Positions 24,279 through 36,336 of a DNA stretch of 64,000 bases are shown piece after piece. How positions within the stretch are numbered: position 1 is the stretch's first letter; each line of letters begins with the position of its first letter. Below the pieces are notes generated by a model. The model saw nothing but the letters and a program-made list of their open reading frames with translations, made no database searches and was not told the DNA's origin. The stretch is taken from positions 28,871,473 through 28,935,472 of the forward strand of contig JAJLRJ010000005.1 in assembly GCA_024195265.1 (NCBI GenBank). Direction: 5' to 3'. The stretch is from Dendrophyllia cribrosa. Lineage: Eukaryota > Cnidaria > Anthozoa > Scleractinia > Dendrophylliidae. The translations under genes were made by a program, and so were the position numbers.

Positions 24279-24687
24279 GCGGCTACACGCAATTTTTTGG
24301 CTTGCACAGGTGATGCGCCAGCGCACGGTAAAAATCGCACGTGTAGCCACCCATGAACATGCGACGCGACAGCTGAAAAAATCGCAGAGAAAAGTCGCAA
24401 GAGAAGTTGAATATTTCATGAGAAAATCGCCGACATTGTCGCTCGTGTAGCCTCCCTGTAAATTTTTTATTGCACTTGCGACACGACTAAAGGGTATCTA
24501 GCCAATAAGATTTAACAATTAAAACGAGGCTCAGGCTTAATTACTAACGCAGTCTCGCGCGATCTTTGTTGCAACATTTTGTCACCAAAAATTCGTCACG
24601 TGTGTTGCCACCACCGTGCGCCGGCGACGCGACAGTCTTTCAAAAAATCGCATCACCTGTGCATGCAAAATATCACACGTGTAGCCG
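24279..24687. mobile_element. MITE with CGGCTACACG ends
   Basis: The left end CGGCTACACG, then TTGCACAGGTGATGCG, is mirrored on the right by CGCATCACCTGTGCA and CGTGTAGCCG. Total about 410 bp. Further CGACGCGACAG and AAAAATCGCA pieces recur inside both arms. Short open frames inside are chance products of the GC-rich arms. Confidence 0.7.
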
Positions 24688-25076
24688 CAGCATTACCGCG
24701 ACCACGGTCAATATATTTGAAAAAACAAATTTTACGGATGATTTGATTTGATATCATCTTGGTCGCCAGGATCTTCCCTGTATTCGACCATTGGCGATCT
24801 TACCGCCATTTTGAATTGATTAAAATCTTAAATACACTTGGAGATTTTTAAAGCCACGTGATCTGCTCCACGCCTCCCAGCACTCTTAGGCGTTGGAGCC
24901 TGGTAACGAGTCCCTGCTCAGATGCGTCGGCTAAGATGGAGGATAAATGGTGAGAATGCTGCTGCTTGTACGCTGGATTCTCGATGCCATTTTGAATGCC
25001 GAGATGAACCTGGGACAAGACTGCGTGATAGTCTTTATCGATCCAGATGTGCGATGGCAGCATAAAGCGTAGATCA

Positions 25077-25423
25077 GTCAAATTTGACTGTAATTTCTTT
25101 TATTTCCACCGCGCGAATCGATTTTTTCACAGCAAAACCATGATCAAGCGATTGTGTTACGCTTCTGGGTAAAATTTATGCTCAAGCCGAAATCCGACAA
25201 TCGACGCACCGAAGAAGGCACAAAGTGCCGAGAAGAAATAGGAACTATTAGTAATCCTTGCGAGATGCCCACAGCCACTCGCATTGTTGTACTCGGCATT
25301 CGAAAAAAAAACGTAGCAAGACGCGTAACACGATAGCCTGATGCTTACGTCAGTTATAGTTTTGCTCCGACAAAATCGATTCGTTTGGTGAAAATGTAAG
25401 AATTTACAGTTAAATGTGACTCC
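25077..25423. mobile_element. MITE with about 60-bp imperfect inverted ends
   Basis: The left end GTCAAATTTGACTGTAATTT, with CGAATCGATTTT about 35 bases further in, matches the inverse of the right end (GTCACATTTAACTGTAAATT on the other strand). Pairing continues inward through a GTGTTACGC segment. About 347 bp. Confidence 0.65.
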
Positions 25424-25496
25424 TCTGCGCAGGTGATGCTGGTTGATACTGGATTAGCCATTTGGGAAACCACAAAAAATTCTGGGTTTAACTCTT

Positions 25497-26128
25497 GGAC
25501 GCAGAAGCAAAGAACCGGGACTATCTACTGTAGATAAACCACAGAGGCGAGCAGCCAGTATTATCGAAAATCGTAAAGTCGAAAGATCCGACTTATATAA
25601 TACATTTAGCTGGCCTTCGTTGCAAAGTCGCCGTGATTATCAGAAGTGTATTCTCGTTTATAAATGTAGAAATGGTTTAGTACCGAAATACTTACTGAAT
25701 GAATTTACTAAATCAAGTAACCACCACAACTATAAGACCTATAACACCAGACACAGGGACCTGCTCCGTCTGCCTTTAGCAAAGACCACGAAGTATCAGA
25801 GCTCGTTTAGATTCTCTGGTGCCAAGGCATGGAGCTTACTGCCACTGAATATAAGAAACGAGCCAAACTACAAGGAATTTAAATCAAGCCTGAAAGACAT
25901 TTCAAATATTGATTTTCTAATTACTTGTTACTTGTAACTATTTATGTACGTATGTAAATAACATTATTCACGCTAAGTTTTCTACTTGTTTAATTATGTA
26001 GTATACAGCGTTATATAGTATGTATATTAGATATTGTATTACATTTATTTTGCAGACATGGCTTAAACCAGCCATGCTGAACTGGGCACCTCTGTTGAAA
26101 TATTGTTTAATAAATAATAAATAAATAA
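25497..26128 (+). pseudogene. 3' end of a non-LTR retrotransposon (RT C-terminus)
   Basis: An open frame of about 140 codons ends at TAA near 25937. It has the typical C-terminal region of LINE-type reverse-transcriptase ORFs: PQRRAASII, then SLQSRRDYQKCILVYKCRNG, LVPKYLL, a basic RHRDLLRLPLAKT stretch and FSGAKAWSLLPLNIR. After the stop comes an AT-rich 3' UTR ending in (ATAAA)n-like units near 26105-26128, the usual LINE tail. The catalytic RT part (YADD box) and endonuclease are absent, so this is a 5'-truncated, dead copy. Confidence 0.8.
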
Positions 26129-26446
26129 ATCCCCGCACCGTGGTGCCAAGTCGATACCCCGAAAGGCACCAAAGAGTGCCTTAAAAACTTCTGTACTAGA
26201 TCTGAAAGAACTATAAAAGCATGGTTTTAATCGAGATTTGCTGCAGGCGACGACGCAAGCAGCGACTCAGTCGACTCGAGTTTTTATGTGGAAAATCTGT
26301 TTAGAGTAAAAATCGAAGAGGAAAACGGTTAGTTATCATGTAAGTCGGCTGTTTGCGTGCTATTCTTTTTTAGATAGTCAGTACGTGGAAGAATAACTGA
26401 GTTACTTGAGAGGTCAGTGTGTATAGGAGAGAACTTGGAATCTGCA

Positions 26447-26631
26447 AGGATGGAAGTGGATTGAAGTTCATCAAGTTTGATTTCGTGACAGGCGGTCAAG
26501 AAATAAAAAAATGCCATTCATGTGGAATTTTGACTTTTCTTAGCCGCTATTTTTGACTCTTTAGTGAACTCTTCTTTGGTTTCGTCACTTTTGGTGACAT
26601 TTTCCCCCTATTTCAAGATAATAAAGTAAGC
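26447..26631 (-). repeat. CGCCTGTCACG dispersed repeat, inverted copy
   Basis: Reverse-orientation relative of 7617-7760 and 15172-15325 (GCAAGGATGGAAGTGGATT, then GATTTCGTGACAGGCGGTCA). It runs directly into the MITE at 26632, the same neighbour relation as at 15061. Confidence 0.65.
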
Positions 26632-27058
26632 TTAAAGGGACACTGTCACCCATTTTTAGTATCACTTTGAAAAGCCAAAAAACATATTTGTTTCAATCGA
26701 AACCTTAAAATAATGGTCCAGTTTTGTCGACATATACTCCACCAGTGCACAGAAACTAGTATTTGTTATCTTTGGCTGCGGATGGCCAGGATGGAAATGG
26801 ATTGCAACTTGAAAAAATTGGCCAGTTTTTCCAAGCGCAAGAGTCGTGAAAAAATCGCAGAAAAACTTATTATGGTTTGTTCTTCCTTGACAAAATCACT
26901 TGATATTATCTTGGAGTTCTTAAGGCAATTTTATGTTTGAGCAAAGGTACTTTGTCATATATTTAGTGTATTTTGACCAAAACACAGCACAATCTGTGTG
27001 ACAATGCCCATAATCATGAAAACACGAAATTTCAGCCGGGACCCGAATGTCCCTTCAA
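26632..27058. mobile_element. MITE with TTAAAGGGACACTGTC ends
   Basis: The left end TTAAAGGGACACTGTCACC is inverse to the right end (GACCCGAATGTCCCTTCAA). About 427 bp. A truncated relative is at 15061. A plus-strand open frame inside it (26713-26940) has no family resemblance. Confidence 0.65.
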
Positions 27059-27545
27059 ATTCTTCCATGTCAGTTTAGATGACAACGATATAAACCTCCA
27101 TGTTCGGTTTTGTTTTGTTTTCAGTTTATAAAGACTGTGTTCTCCTCTTCAGTATAAACTACAGGTGAGAGGAGAGCTGGGCAAGGACGTGTTGTGATTG
27201 AGGGAAGGGGTGTCGTATGGCGATTGCACAGTAACTTAATTTCCCTATTACTTTCGTGAAGGAATCTTAACAATTTTAAAATAATTAGTCTTGGTCTGGT
27301 AGAGAGTGATTTCTAGTGCTTTCCACTTAACCTTTTCACTAACAAAAGCAAATCTGAGTTTCAAATCTTGTAAAGTAGTTGTCCTACTGTTCGTTAAATG
27401 CAAAATTTAAAAATAGAAAAGAGTCATGGAGTACCCTGTTGATTCCTTGAGCTTCGCTTTGTTTTCAGGTTTTCAAGTTTAATTTCGCTATAACTTGAAC
27501 TGAAACAATCAAAAGAGAGCAATCAGCCGTTAATAGCCCTAAACG

Positions 27546-27756
27546 TTAACGCCTGGTTCACCCTAGCGACATAACGACGAGGTCACGCGGATGCAAAACC
27601 AACTTATTTATATCGATACTTTATGTCACCAGTGTGAACAACACAACATATAAAAATGAATACAATAACATAAACAAAACGACATAAGGAAAAAAGTGAT
27701 ATTTTCTTTATGCCCTTATGTCATTATTTCGCTAGATAGTGTGAACCAGGCCTTAA
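27546..27756. mobile_element. MITE with TTAACGCCTGGTTCAC ends
   Basis: Left TTAACGCCTGGTTCACCCTA with GCGACATAA beside it; right GTGTGAACCAGGCCTTAA as the inverse. TTAA at both borders. It belongs with the element at 38001-38126 and a more decayed relative at about 32945-33140, which share (GC)CTGGTTTTCACTAGCGACATA-like ends. Confidence 0.7.
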
Positions 27757-28481
27757 ATACAATGTTATTCTGGGAAGAAGGCGCTTGTAAGCTTGTCAGT
27801 ATTCCGTTTATTACTGTTCATCAAGACCTCTGCCTTGCTAGACAGTTTCAGAGTAAAAATTGCTTAGGGCGACCTATGGAGTCTTTGTAAGTGTAATGGA
27901 AAAATATCTAAGAGTTGAAGTTAGCTTTCCCGCTTCCAAGAAAACCACTGGGTCGAAACCCATTGATATTTCAACCTTTGTATACGAATTGTTTCTTCAA
28001 ATAGGTGTACATGAACAAGTAGTTATGCATGTATGCTTGTAAGTTCATTAGCATTGCCTCGCATGGTCTTATGTTAGCAAATTGCCAGCGTTGTTCAACT
28101 CGGGCGTTTTGTTGAACTTATTTAAAAATCCTTTCATTGTCCGCGGTATTTTGGCCTTCTGAAAGCAAAAATGTACGCGAGAAGAATTCTGATTTCTCTA
28201 GATATAGAGCGGCATAACTGTTGTTTATACATGTAATTCCGCCATCTTTGGTCTCCCGCCGTCTGGTCGCGTGGGTGGGCGCCGTGATCCGTGAGTGTTC
28301 TTTTATTATCATGGTCTAAATCGTTTAAGTATTAAACCTCTTAAGCAATGATATATTCAGTTTTAAAATAACAGCATTGTGGAACATACAATATCAAAAA
28401 CAAAAGCACGCGTTTCCTAGCTCGATGTCAAAACAAGCTTGAGTGGACGATTCTCTAAGTAACTGAACTGCCCGAAAATTA

Positions 28482-28699
28482 GCCTACAAACTCGGAAGAG
28501 TTCCAAAAACCAAAATTCAAGAAAAATCCTAAATTTCCGTTTGTGAAATATTGAAAAACAAATGGTACCATCTAAAGGTACTGCCGAAGAGATTTCATTT
28601 GAATGGTCACACAATAGAATTTTGTCGATAGACTCAGAAGTTAGAACCACACTACGTACATGTTTCCATAGTTCAGGACTCTGGGAGTGAAAGGGTTAA
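28482..28699 (-). repeat. TTAACCCTTT-family repeat copy
   Basis: It carries AAACTCGGAAGAGTTCC, the core in reverse (GCCGAAGAGATTTCATTTG) and the right end GGGAGTGAAAGGGTTAA. The left TTAA is not preserved. Confidence 0.75.
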
Positions 28700-29116
28700 A
28701 CGCCGTTTTACTATGGACTTGTTGTACGTTGCCTGTGGGCAGCCCTGTAGTCCGTTTGGAGGCACTTCTTGTTGGAGAGAAGTTTACCCCAGTTTGATTC
28801 ATCTAGTTTCCTCTAATGTCAGATACCCACCCGCGGTAACAGTTGTGCTACCAGCTACGTAGTTCGTCGATGAGTAATCAGCTGACTCAAAACTTATCTT
28901 TTACTACTGACAATTATTTATCGATGCTTCATGGAGGTTATCGACCATGTGTGTGGTCATGTCTGTGTGCGGTTATATGGAATGTATCTCAGGTAGGCTT
29001 GATATTGTAGTTATTTAAAAGTATTTGTCTTGGGCGTTGCTTTGAGTAGCCAGTGGTCAATTTGTTCAGGCCGGGTTAAGAGATATTAGTGAAGTCAGAA
29101 AACTGTGTGTGAGATT

Positions 29117-29171
<55 letters not shown>

Positions 29172-30944
29172 AAGAAAGCAAGAATTGTGGTCGAGGGGAG
29201 ATAAAATAGACATTTTTTTTTTTGTAAAAAAAAAGAAATACGGAATGTCTTGTCTCTAAATAGTCTTTCGGCTTACAGTTCTCGTGGTTCAAGTTTATTT
29301 CATAAATAGATTGTACACACTATTAGAAAAAGAAGAAATATTATTCCAATACTACATAATTCTGACAAATAAACCAAAACTGTCCATTTCCCTAGGGCGA
29401 GTGTTGTGAAGTGTTAAATTCTTGAAATGGCCTTGGCAGGCGATTAACGGAAGCCCTTTACGTTACCATTGAACCAGAACCGACGGCTCAGCAGCATTGA
29501 AAACTATAACACCACATCCTGTTTAGTTCATCACAAATTGATGGCAAATTGCAAGTTCAGTGTAGACCAGGAGCCTTCAGTGACGCTTCAGAACGGTGGT
29601 ATTTCCGATTACTTCTAAAGGTGTTTGATAAGTCCCTCCCCCACCCCTCCCCCTTCCCCACCCCTCCCCCTCCCCCTTCCTCGCCCCTCCTACCCCCTCC
29701 CCCCTCCTCTCCCTTCTCCTGCTACTTCCAGATGAAATGGAGAGTCTGGTCCAGTGATGAAAAGCTTCCTTCCCAACATTTTGCCGGCTTCTTCGAATTG
29801 TTCGCTAGCAACTATGGAGGCGATACATTTGGACAAGAAATCGCGATTTCTCGGTTTGGAGCGAAATAACTTGTGTAAAGACACGACATAATAGCTGGGT
29901 TGTGGTATTTGGGTTAACCTCCCCTTCAGTCGAAACAAGTAGTTCGCTCTTATGATACGGAACGTTTCACTTGCCAATATTTAGTTATATTATATATCGA
30001 ATAAAAAATTGACCTGTGTGAACTTACTTCTTAATCCACGTGTGTCCGACATTGTCCGATCCACCCAATTAGTGAATTTGTCAGCATTTAACTATGATTT
30101 GCCAGCATTATAGTAATTATATACCAACCATGTATCGATAATCTAACGATACTAAACGACTAGCATAGGTAAGGTGTTGTCATCGTGGTCATTCCATGCG
30201 TTCCTAAAACCAAGGGGCTTTTACCCTCGGGGTAGGGGGTTTTATACGGTGAGGCAACACCCGGAAGTTCAACCCCTACCTTTTCATACACCAACTTCTA
30301 TTGAAATGATACCCCATTCACATACATACACAAATTTGTATCCCTTTCTTATACCACTCAAAGATAAGTCAAATGAAGAAGATTTTCCCATAAGGTGTCA
30401 CTTAAACACTGTGAAACAGCTGGAAAAGTGAAGAACTTTTTCCTGATGCAAGCTTAATCTTGGTTTGTAACTTTGCAGAGATTTTGCTACCATTTCTTAT
30501 GCTTAGACTTTATCGCTATCCTTTCAATTCCAGCCTGTTTATGTGACCATCACTAAAGCTTCAAGTTTCACAACGCTTTTGTATACTAGGGGTAAAAAAG
30601 GTACCCCTTTCGGACGGAGTCTCCCCCGTATATCCCTCCTCTGAAAGATACATGTATTCGTCATTACTTCGTCGTCAATATTTTTGAGAAATCTGAAATC
30701 TGTAAGGTTTACGAAATTACGGATAACTTTCATCAGCTACTGCTATTAAGGGGGTATAATTTGAAAATTATTTGTGAATAATTACTGATCCTCATCAAAT
30801 CCTTTTGTTCTCTCTCTGCATTATATCAACGATTGCAGCGTTTTTAAGAGTTTTGATTCCAAGTGTCTGAGGAAAACGGGGGGCGGTCCTTTTTGTTAGC
30901 AAGGGAAATTATCAGGGGTAATACCAAACGTGCTAAAACAGACC
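28700..30944. other. No gene seen; simple repeats
   Basis: It contains an (AT)n microsatellite (about 29120-29170) and a C/T-only tract (about 29633-29722). The frames overlapping the C/T tract are low-complexity proline runs and their complement, and I do not accept them as genes. Confidence 0.5.
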
Positions 30945-31027
30945 AACTGCAATATTTTTTGCAGTGTGCACGCTGCAATATTAAAAATATTGCAGCGTGC
31001 ACACTGCAATATTTTTAATATTGCAGT
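30945..31027. repeat. Near-perfect palindrome with nested outer arms
   Basis: Two 24-base arms (30959-30982 and 30986-31009) are exact inverse complements around an AAA loop and contain GCAGTGTGCACGCTGCAA. A second pair of ACTGCAATATT arms lies outside them. It is either a very short foldback element or a cruciform-forming site. Confidence 0.8.
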
Positions 31028-31236
31028 TAGCCCGTTTTTACCAAGTTTAAGTATCCCCCCTGATGATTTCGTTATTAAAAGACGCTAACATTTGTTTAAA
31101 TTGGAATCCCACTATGTAATGTACAACTGAAGATAAAACTTTCCAAAATAAATAAACAGTACACAAGAAAACTATTCCAGGAGATATGTGAATACAAAGA
31201 TATTCAATTTATTATAAATCGTAACTTGTTTACACC

Positions 31237-32025
31237 TCATACTGAAACTTCACTTGTTTCTGGCTCAATGGATTTTTCCTTTAACCCCTTTTCTTCTTTT
31301 TGCTTACTGTACTTATGTTCATCATCTTCCTTAATACATTTTTCTTCATTTACGTCGACATTAATTCCAACATGTTTTGAAGTCGTTCCCTGCAAGATTT
31401 CACTTGCTTTCCTCTTAAGTGTCGATGACGTACATTTATACGCCCTTACCCCATCAGATGATCGATGGCCAGTGGTTTCTTGAATAATCTGTTCTGGTAC
31501 ACCGTCATCATACAATCGCGCAGCACAACTACGCCGAAGGGAATGATTAGTCCATCGAACCCCCCTTTTTTCATAATTTTCTTTACCACATTCCCCAAAG
31601 TTTCTCTCCCCGTTCCTTTTTTGTAATACCAGGTGTCCCCTTTTGGCTTATGCAAAGCTTGCAAATAAAACACGTTATCGCTGACTTCCATTGGGACATG
31701 AGACATATATTTCTTATACAGTTCAACCGGGCAACGATCTACGTTAGTCAAATTCTTATATGCCCGAACAACTTTCCTTTTGATACGCAAATGGCTCAAT
31801 CCCGCATTATTAGTCTTACTTATATCCTCGGTGTACTGCAAAAGTTCTTATATGCCCGAACAACTTTCCTTTTGATACGCAAATGGCCCAATCCCGCATT
31901 ATTAGTCTTACTTATATCCTCGGTGTACTGCAAAAATTCACTCCCCGAACTACTCTGCGTTATTAAAATCGCTGATTCGTCTTCCGATGAATCCTCCATG
32001 CTTCCAACAAGTGAGCGAGGTACTG
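31237..32025 (-). pseudogene. KIAA1958/Crypton-type tyrosine recombinase domain, broken
   Basis: The encoded domain is the tyrosine-recombinase fold found in KIAA1958-, ZMYM- and QRICH1-like proteins, derived from Crypton transposons. The readable order is MEDSSDESAILI, GLGHLRIKRKVVRAYKN, RCPVELYKKYMSHVP, TWYYKKGTGRETLGNVVKKI, TNHSLRRSCAARLYDDGVPE, QETTGHRSSDGVRAYK, then a charged tail to a stop at 31237. TNHSLRR (HxxR), TGHRS and the RAYK tyrosine are the recombinase signature. Two lesions break it: a 92-bp tandem duplication (31753-31936) and a frame change in the A/G run near 31550-31565. An acceptor (TTTTTTTCAG) just above 32025 suggests the original gene had an upstream exon. Not expected to make an active enzyme. 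Confidence 0.8.
31753..31936. repeat. 92-bp tandem duplication
   Basis: 31753-31844 and 31845-31936 are near-identical (one clear difference, GGCTCAA versus GGCCCAA). 92 is not a multiple of three, so the duplication throws the recombinase-like frame into a stop. Near-identity means it is recent. Confidence 0.9.
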
Positions 32026-32130
32026 AAAAAAATGACTGAGTACTCTGGGTTATAAAGTATGCAAATTTTTGTGAACATTCTCGTCAACAACAAATAAATT
32101 CAATACTAATGTTCACACATAACCATAGTT

Positions 32131-32504
32131 ACATAATCCTCAAAACAACTGAGGAATCGAGGGTTATGTAATCGCCACCGCACTGTATAGTGTACGTAGT
32201 CACAATAAGTGCTAATTTCATTGTTAGAGCTCAGTATTCAAAATCAATGTAACAGCCAAAGGGGCGGCTAAAATAGAAGATATAATGTATAGTGATAACA
32301 ATAGGATTTTATGAGGATGAATTGTCATTATTTAAATAATCTTCACAACAACTGAGGATTTGGGGGTTACGTAATGGCCACCACACTGTATACGTAGCAA
32401 CAATAAGTGCTTATTTCATTGTTATAGTTGTATTCAAAATGAATACAACAGCCAAAGAGGTGGCTAAAATCGAAGATTTTTTTTTTTTTTTTGGCTAAAA
32501 TCGA
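32131..32504 (+). repeat. Direct repeat pair, about 165 bp each
   Basis: CAACTGAGGA, GGGTTAtGTAAT, CACTGTATA, ACAATAAGTGCT and ACAGCCAAAG occur in the same order twice, offset by about 200 bp, with a few percent divergence and small indels. A T run precedes a second short GGCTAAAATCGAAGAT copy. Confidence 0.7.
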
Positions 32505-32557
32505 AGATACAATGCAGAAAGAGAACAATGGGTTTTAATGAGAAACAGTAATTATAA

Positions 32558-32672
32558 TAGATAATTACTTCGGCTCACAGCATTATTAGGTATATTGCAG
32601 GCAGCTTCGGGCTGCGCCCTCAGCTGCCTGTAATATACCTAATAATGCTGCGAGCCTCAGTAATTATCTATT
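32558..32672. mobile_element. 115-bp hairpin element
   Basis: The left arm contains AGCATTATTAGGTATATTGC and the right arm GTAATATACCTAATAATGCT. Both are bordered by ATAATTACT / AGTAATTAT. The loop is about 15 bp (TCGGGCTGCGCCCTC), itself a small hairpin. Confidence 0.8.
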
Positions 32673-35289
32673 AAAGATTGCGCAAAATGAAAAAAATAGT
32701 AATCTTATTTACAACGTATATTGAACAATAAACTCTATGTAAATTATGTGGTAGTTCTATGTCGTGCGATCTTTCACGTTGCCTTGTTGTTATTTACACG
32801 CAAGAGTGCATTTACAATAGACCATGTTACAGTTGGGTGCTAAGTATCCTGACCTTTGACTAAGATCTAGGGAGGCTGGCTTTGTTTTGATACAAACTTT
32901 TCTATTCTTTTCATATGCAAATCATCCTGAGCCATAACTTAAGTTTAAGCCGCGTTTTCACTAGCGACATAGGCATAAACCTAAGGATAACAGCGCTTAT
33001 GTCCAGTGAAAACAGGCCCAACATAAACGTAAGCATAAGCATAAGGATCAATCTTACGTAATTATGTCAATGTCCGTTTTCACTTGACGCAAAATCTTAT
33101 GCTTTCTCAACCTTATTCTTACGCTTATACCGCTAGTAAAAAAAAACAGCTTAAGAAACAACATGATTTACATATGGAAAGTAGGAAGGTTTGCATAAAA
33201 AACAAGGTCAACTTCCATCTCACTTCCATTCAAAGGCCATTCAGTCACTATGTAGACAACTGTAAATTGGGCTATTGCCTTTAATATACATCCAAATCCC
33301 GCCTTATTAGACACTCCGTGTTGAAGTCCTGTCTTGTTATAGGGGAAGTTGATTAAGTGCTTAAAACCGCAATCGAAATGGTTGTTTATAATGGTTATAT
33401 CGATTCCTACCAGTAAATGGCAGGCTGTAGTAATTGTCGCGTGATTTTATTTAAATTATTACGCGTTTCATTTACATTTTTAATTTTTTTAAGTTGCTGT
33501 TACATAAACAACTGTTTTTAAAGTTGCACGCACGATTTTTACGTGTAACACCCTCTCGTACAACTGTTTTTTTTTTTAAGTTGCACGAAAAGTTTAATCG
33601 TTTCCTACTTATAAAAATACGTATAACATGGCTCTTGCAACTTGTTTCGCCACCCCCGCACTTTTTAAGTCAACCGATCACAACACAGCATGGTTTCCAT
33701 TTTTCAACTTACGCAATTTCTTTTTCGCGAGACTAGTTGCACGAAAGAAAATGTTACGTGTAACAGCACCTAAGTAAGATTAAACTCCTTTTTTAATCTC
33801 TTTTATCGCGTTCGAAGAACGCAATCCTAATTTCGTGTTGGTTGTCCTGTGCTTTATGTGCAGTAAAATTTGAGATTTTTTGTTGTCCGGTCTTCCAAAT
33901 GGCCGCCCCTATTGGTTTTTTTCAGAGGCTCATTTCCGCCGGAAGTTCCTTCGAACGCGTCTCCATAATCTCCGATTACTGCTAGTAAGAACGTTAAGGG
34001 TGGGATTGCAAATTTTCACTCTATTTTGCCTGGGGGGAGGACAAAGTGCCCGCGCTAACTTTCAACATTCATAACTTCCTTAATATGTATTCAAACGCCA
34101 TCAAACTTTGTGACTTTTCCTAAAATGTATCTGGCAACAATTTAATATGGCATTTTATTAATCACGTGACTTGATGTTTCCATAGCAACAAGATTTTGAC
34201 AGCCATGATTTTTGCAATTTGCATATTTTTACCTTAGTTTGAATGAAGAAAAACAATGTTTATTGGTATAACTTTTACATTTGTACGCCATTTAGCGTTT
34301 ATTTATTGGTTTTGATTAATTTTGAGTCAATTTGGACGGTTTTAAAGAGGTTTTGGCGGCCGTATAACTATAATTACCTGATAAATACGTCATATGACGT
34401 CATCGTTCCGTTGTGCGGATCCCAAAGGAGATACATTTTGGACGTACTATGTACCCTCTAGGTTTCATTTCATAGCCTTAATATTCTTGAAGTTACGAGG
34501 GGGCACAACGTGACCCCCCAGCACGACGGTTCGAATTTGTTTTCTACCCAGTGGATTTTTAAGAGTTAACACCGATTGCTTAGCGCTCGGGCCTCGGGCC
34601 TTCCAAAATGAAACGCTCGGTTACCAAGACTTTACAAATGCCGGAGCTATTTATGAATCGAATGCATTGTTTTCCGGGTAGAAACGACCAGAAAAGACAC
34701 AGGCTTCTGAAATGTGAGTAATTTAAGTTTATTTCAGATAAATTAAACTTTATTTAGTCGAAATGCACTTTTCCTATAGCCCATGCTCCAATCGCCAAAA
34801 GAAAACGTACCGTCCCAGTTCAGCCTCAAGTCCAAAGGTTATCATTGTATCGATTCCTATATACCAGTAAATAGCTGTTGGTGTAAATTGTCAAGTTAAA
34901 CAATGTGGCTTTAATTTGTTGATTGTTTTATATACATTTTAAAACTGCTAATAAGATTAATTATCTAGTGACAGTGTATATTGTGAATTTCGATTAAAAA
35001 TGAATGATAAATTTCCTTATGCTACCTTTAAAAGCCGGAATCACGTGAAACGTTAGCCGGTACTCAGGGTTCCAAACGGGAGGATAAGAGTTGCCTAAGT
35101 ATCCCAAGTTCTTATATAAACTGTGTGCCAAATGTCATTTTAAAAACAAATGGTGCCATACAAAAAAGTACTGCTGAAAAGGTTTCATTTGAATGGTCAC
35201 AAGTACTCTTATTCAGTATAACAAGCTAGATATTGGCGTTTTCGGGCCCATTAATCTTATTACATGAATTTTTCGTCATGCGTTTTTCG
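32673..35289. other. No gene seen; decayed MITEs
   Basis: About 32945-33140 holds a decayed relative of the 38001 MITE. About 33490-33775 may be an element with GTTGCTGTTAC-like ends. About 33378-33445 and 34836-34895 share an ATCGATTCCTA...CCAGTAAAT direct repeat. About 35145-35205 is a fragment of the TTAACCCTTT family core. No coding sequence is recognisable. Confidence 0.4.
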
Positions 35290-36336
35290 GGAACACTTTA
35301 AAAAAGCAAAATTGTGTAGTCGCTTATTTTTGGGTCATACTTCCCTTTTTGAATGCGCTTATACTAATCTTACTTTAGCTCAATAACTCTGAATTTGATA
35401 CCAGATGTTAGGCTTTTGAGCGATGCTCTTTTTATGCTAATCGCCGTTTCCATAGCAACGGCAAACAAACATGGCGAAAAACAGTTTTTCCTAATTATCT
35501 TTCGATTTGGGGGCTACCCGCGACAAGCGAATAAATGCGCTATAATTTACACAGTGTAGCACACTAAATGGGAAAATTTCAAACAAATTAAACTGTTCGA
35601 TTTTGAATAATTCGCTAAAACATTTTTAACACGTGATTTTTCATGTTTGAAATATAAGCGGTCAAAATATTCCATAGGTCTCACAAATTATCATTAAATT
35701 ATCACAAAAAGTTTCCTTAGACTAAAATTATCACTCCCTGCAAGTAGCTCTGACTAATTCCGCGGCAATAAAAAGATCGAGCTTTTCATTCAAATGCAGT
35801 TTAAAAAGAGAGAAAACGTCAAGCAAAACTGCATTTGAATGAAAAGCTCGATCTCTTTATTGCCGAGGAGTTAGTCAGAGTTATTTGCAGGGAGTAATAA
35901 TTTAAGTCTGAGGAAACTTTCTGTGGTAACTTAATGATAATTTGTGAGACCAATGGAATGTTTTGACAGCTTACATTTCAAACATGAATAAACACGTGCT
36001 AAAAATGTTTCAGCGATATATTCAAAATCGAACAGTTTAAATTAATTGGAAATTTTCCCATTTAGTGTGCTACACTGTGTAGATTTTAGCGCATTTATTC
36101 GCTTGTCGCAGGTAGCCCCAAAATCGAAAGATAATTAGGAAAAACTGGTTTTCGCCATGTTTGTTTAGCGTTGCTTTGGAAACGCCGATTAGCATAAAAA
36201 GAGCGTCACTCAAAACTTTCATCCAAGCCTAACATCTGGTATCAAATTCAGATTCATTGAGCTAAAGTAAGATTATGTATAAGCGCATTCAAAAAGGAAG
36301 TGTGACCCCAAAAAAAACTACTTGGAGCCACCTTAA
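35290..36336. mobile_element. Large foldback element, about 500-bp arms
   Basis: Two arms of about 500 bp are inverse complements around a loop of about 25 bp at 35804-35826, next to paired AAACTGCATTTGAATGAAAA segments. The right end is GGAGCCACCTTAA; the left end is eroded. A shorter member with both ends intact is at 38432-39080. Non-coding. It abuts the next element and shares its TTAA. Confidence 0.85.

Noticed and set aside
24848..25081. 77-codon minus-strand frame (starts MTDLRFMLPSHIW)
   Set aside because: Looks protein-like in composition, but no family is recognised and it ends at the border of a MITE; too weak to call a gene.
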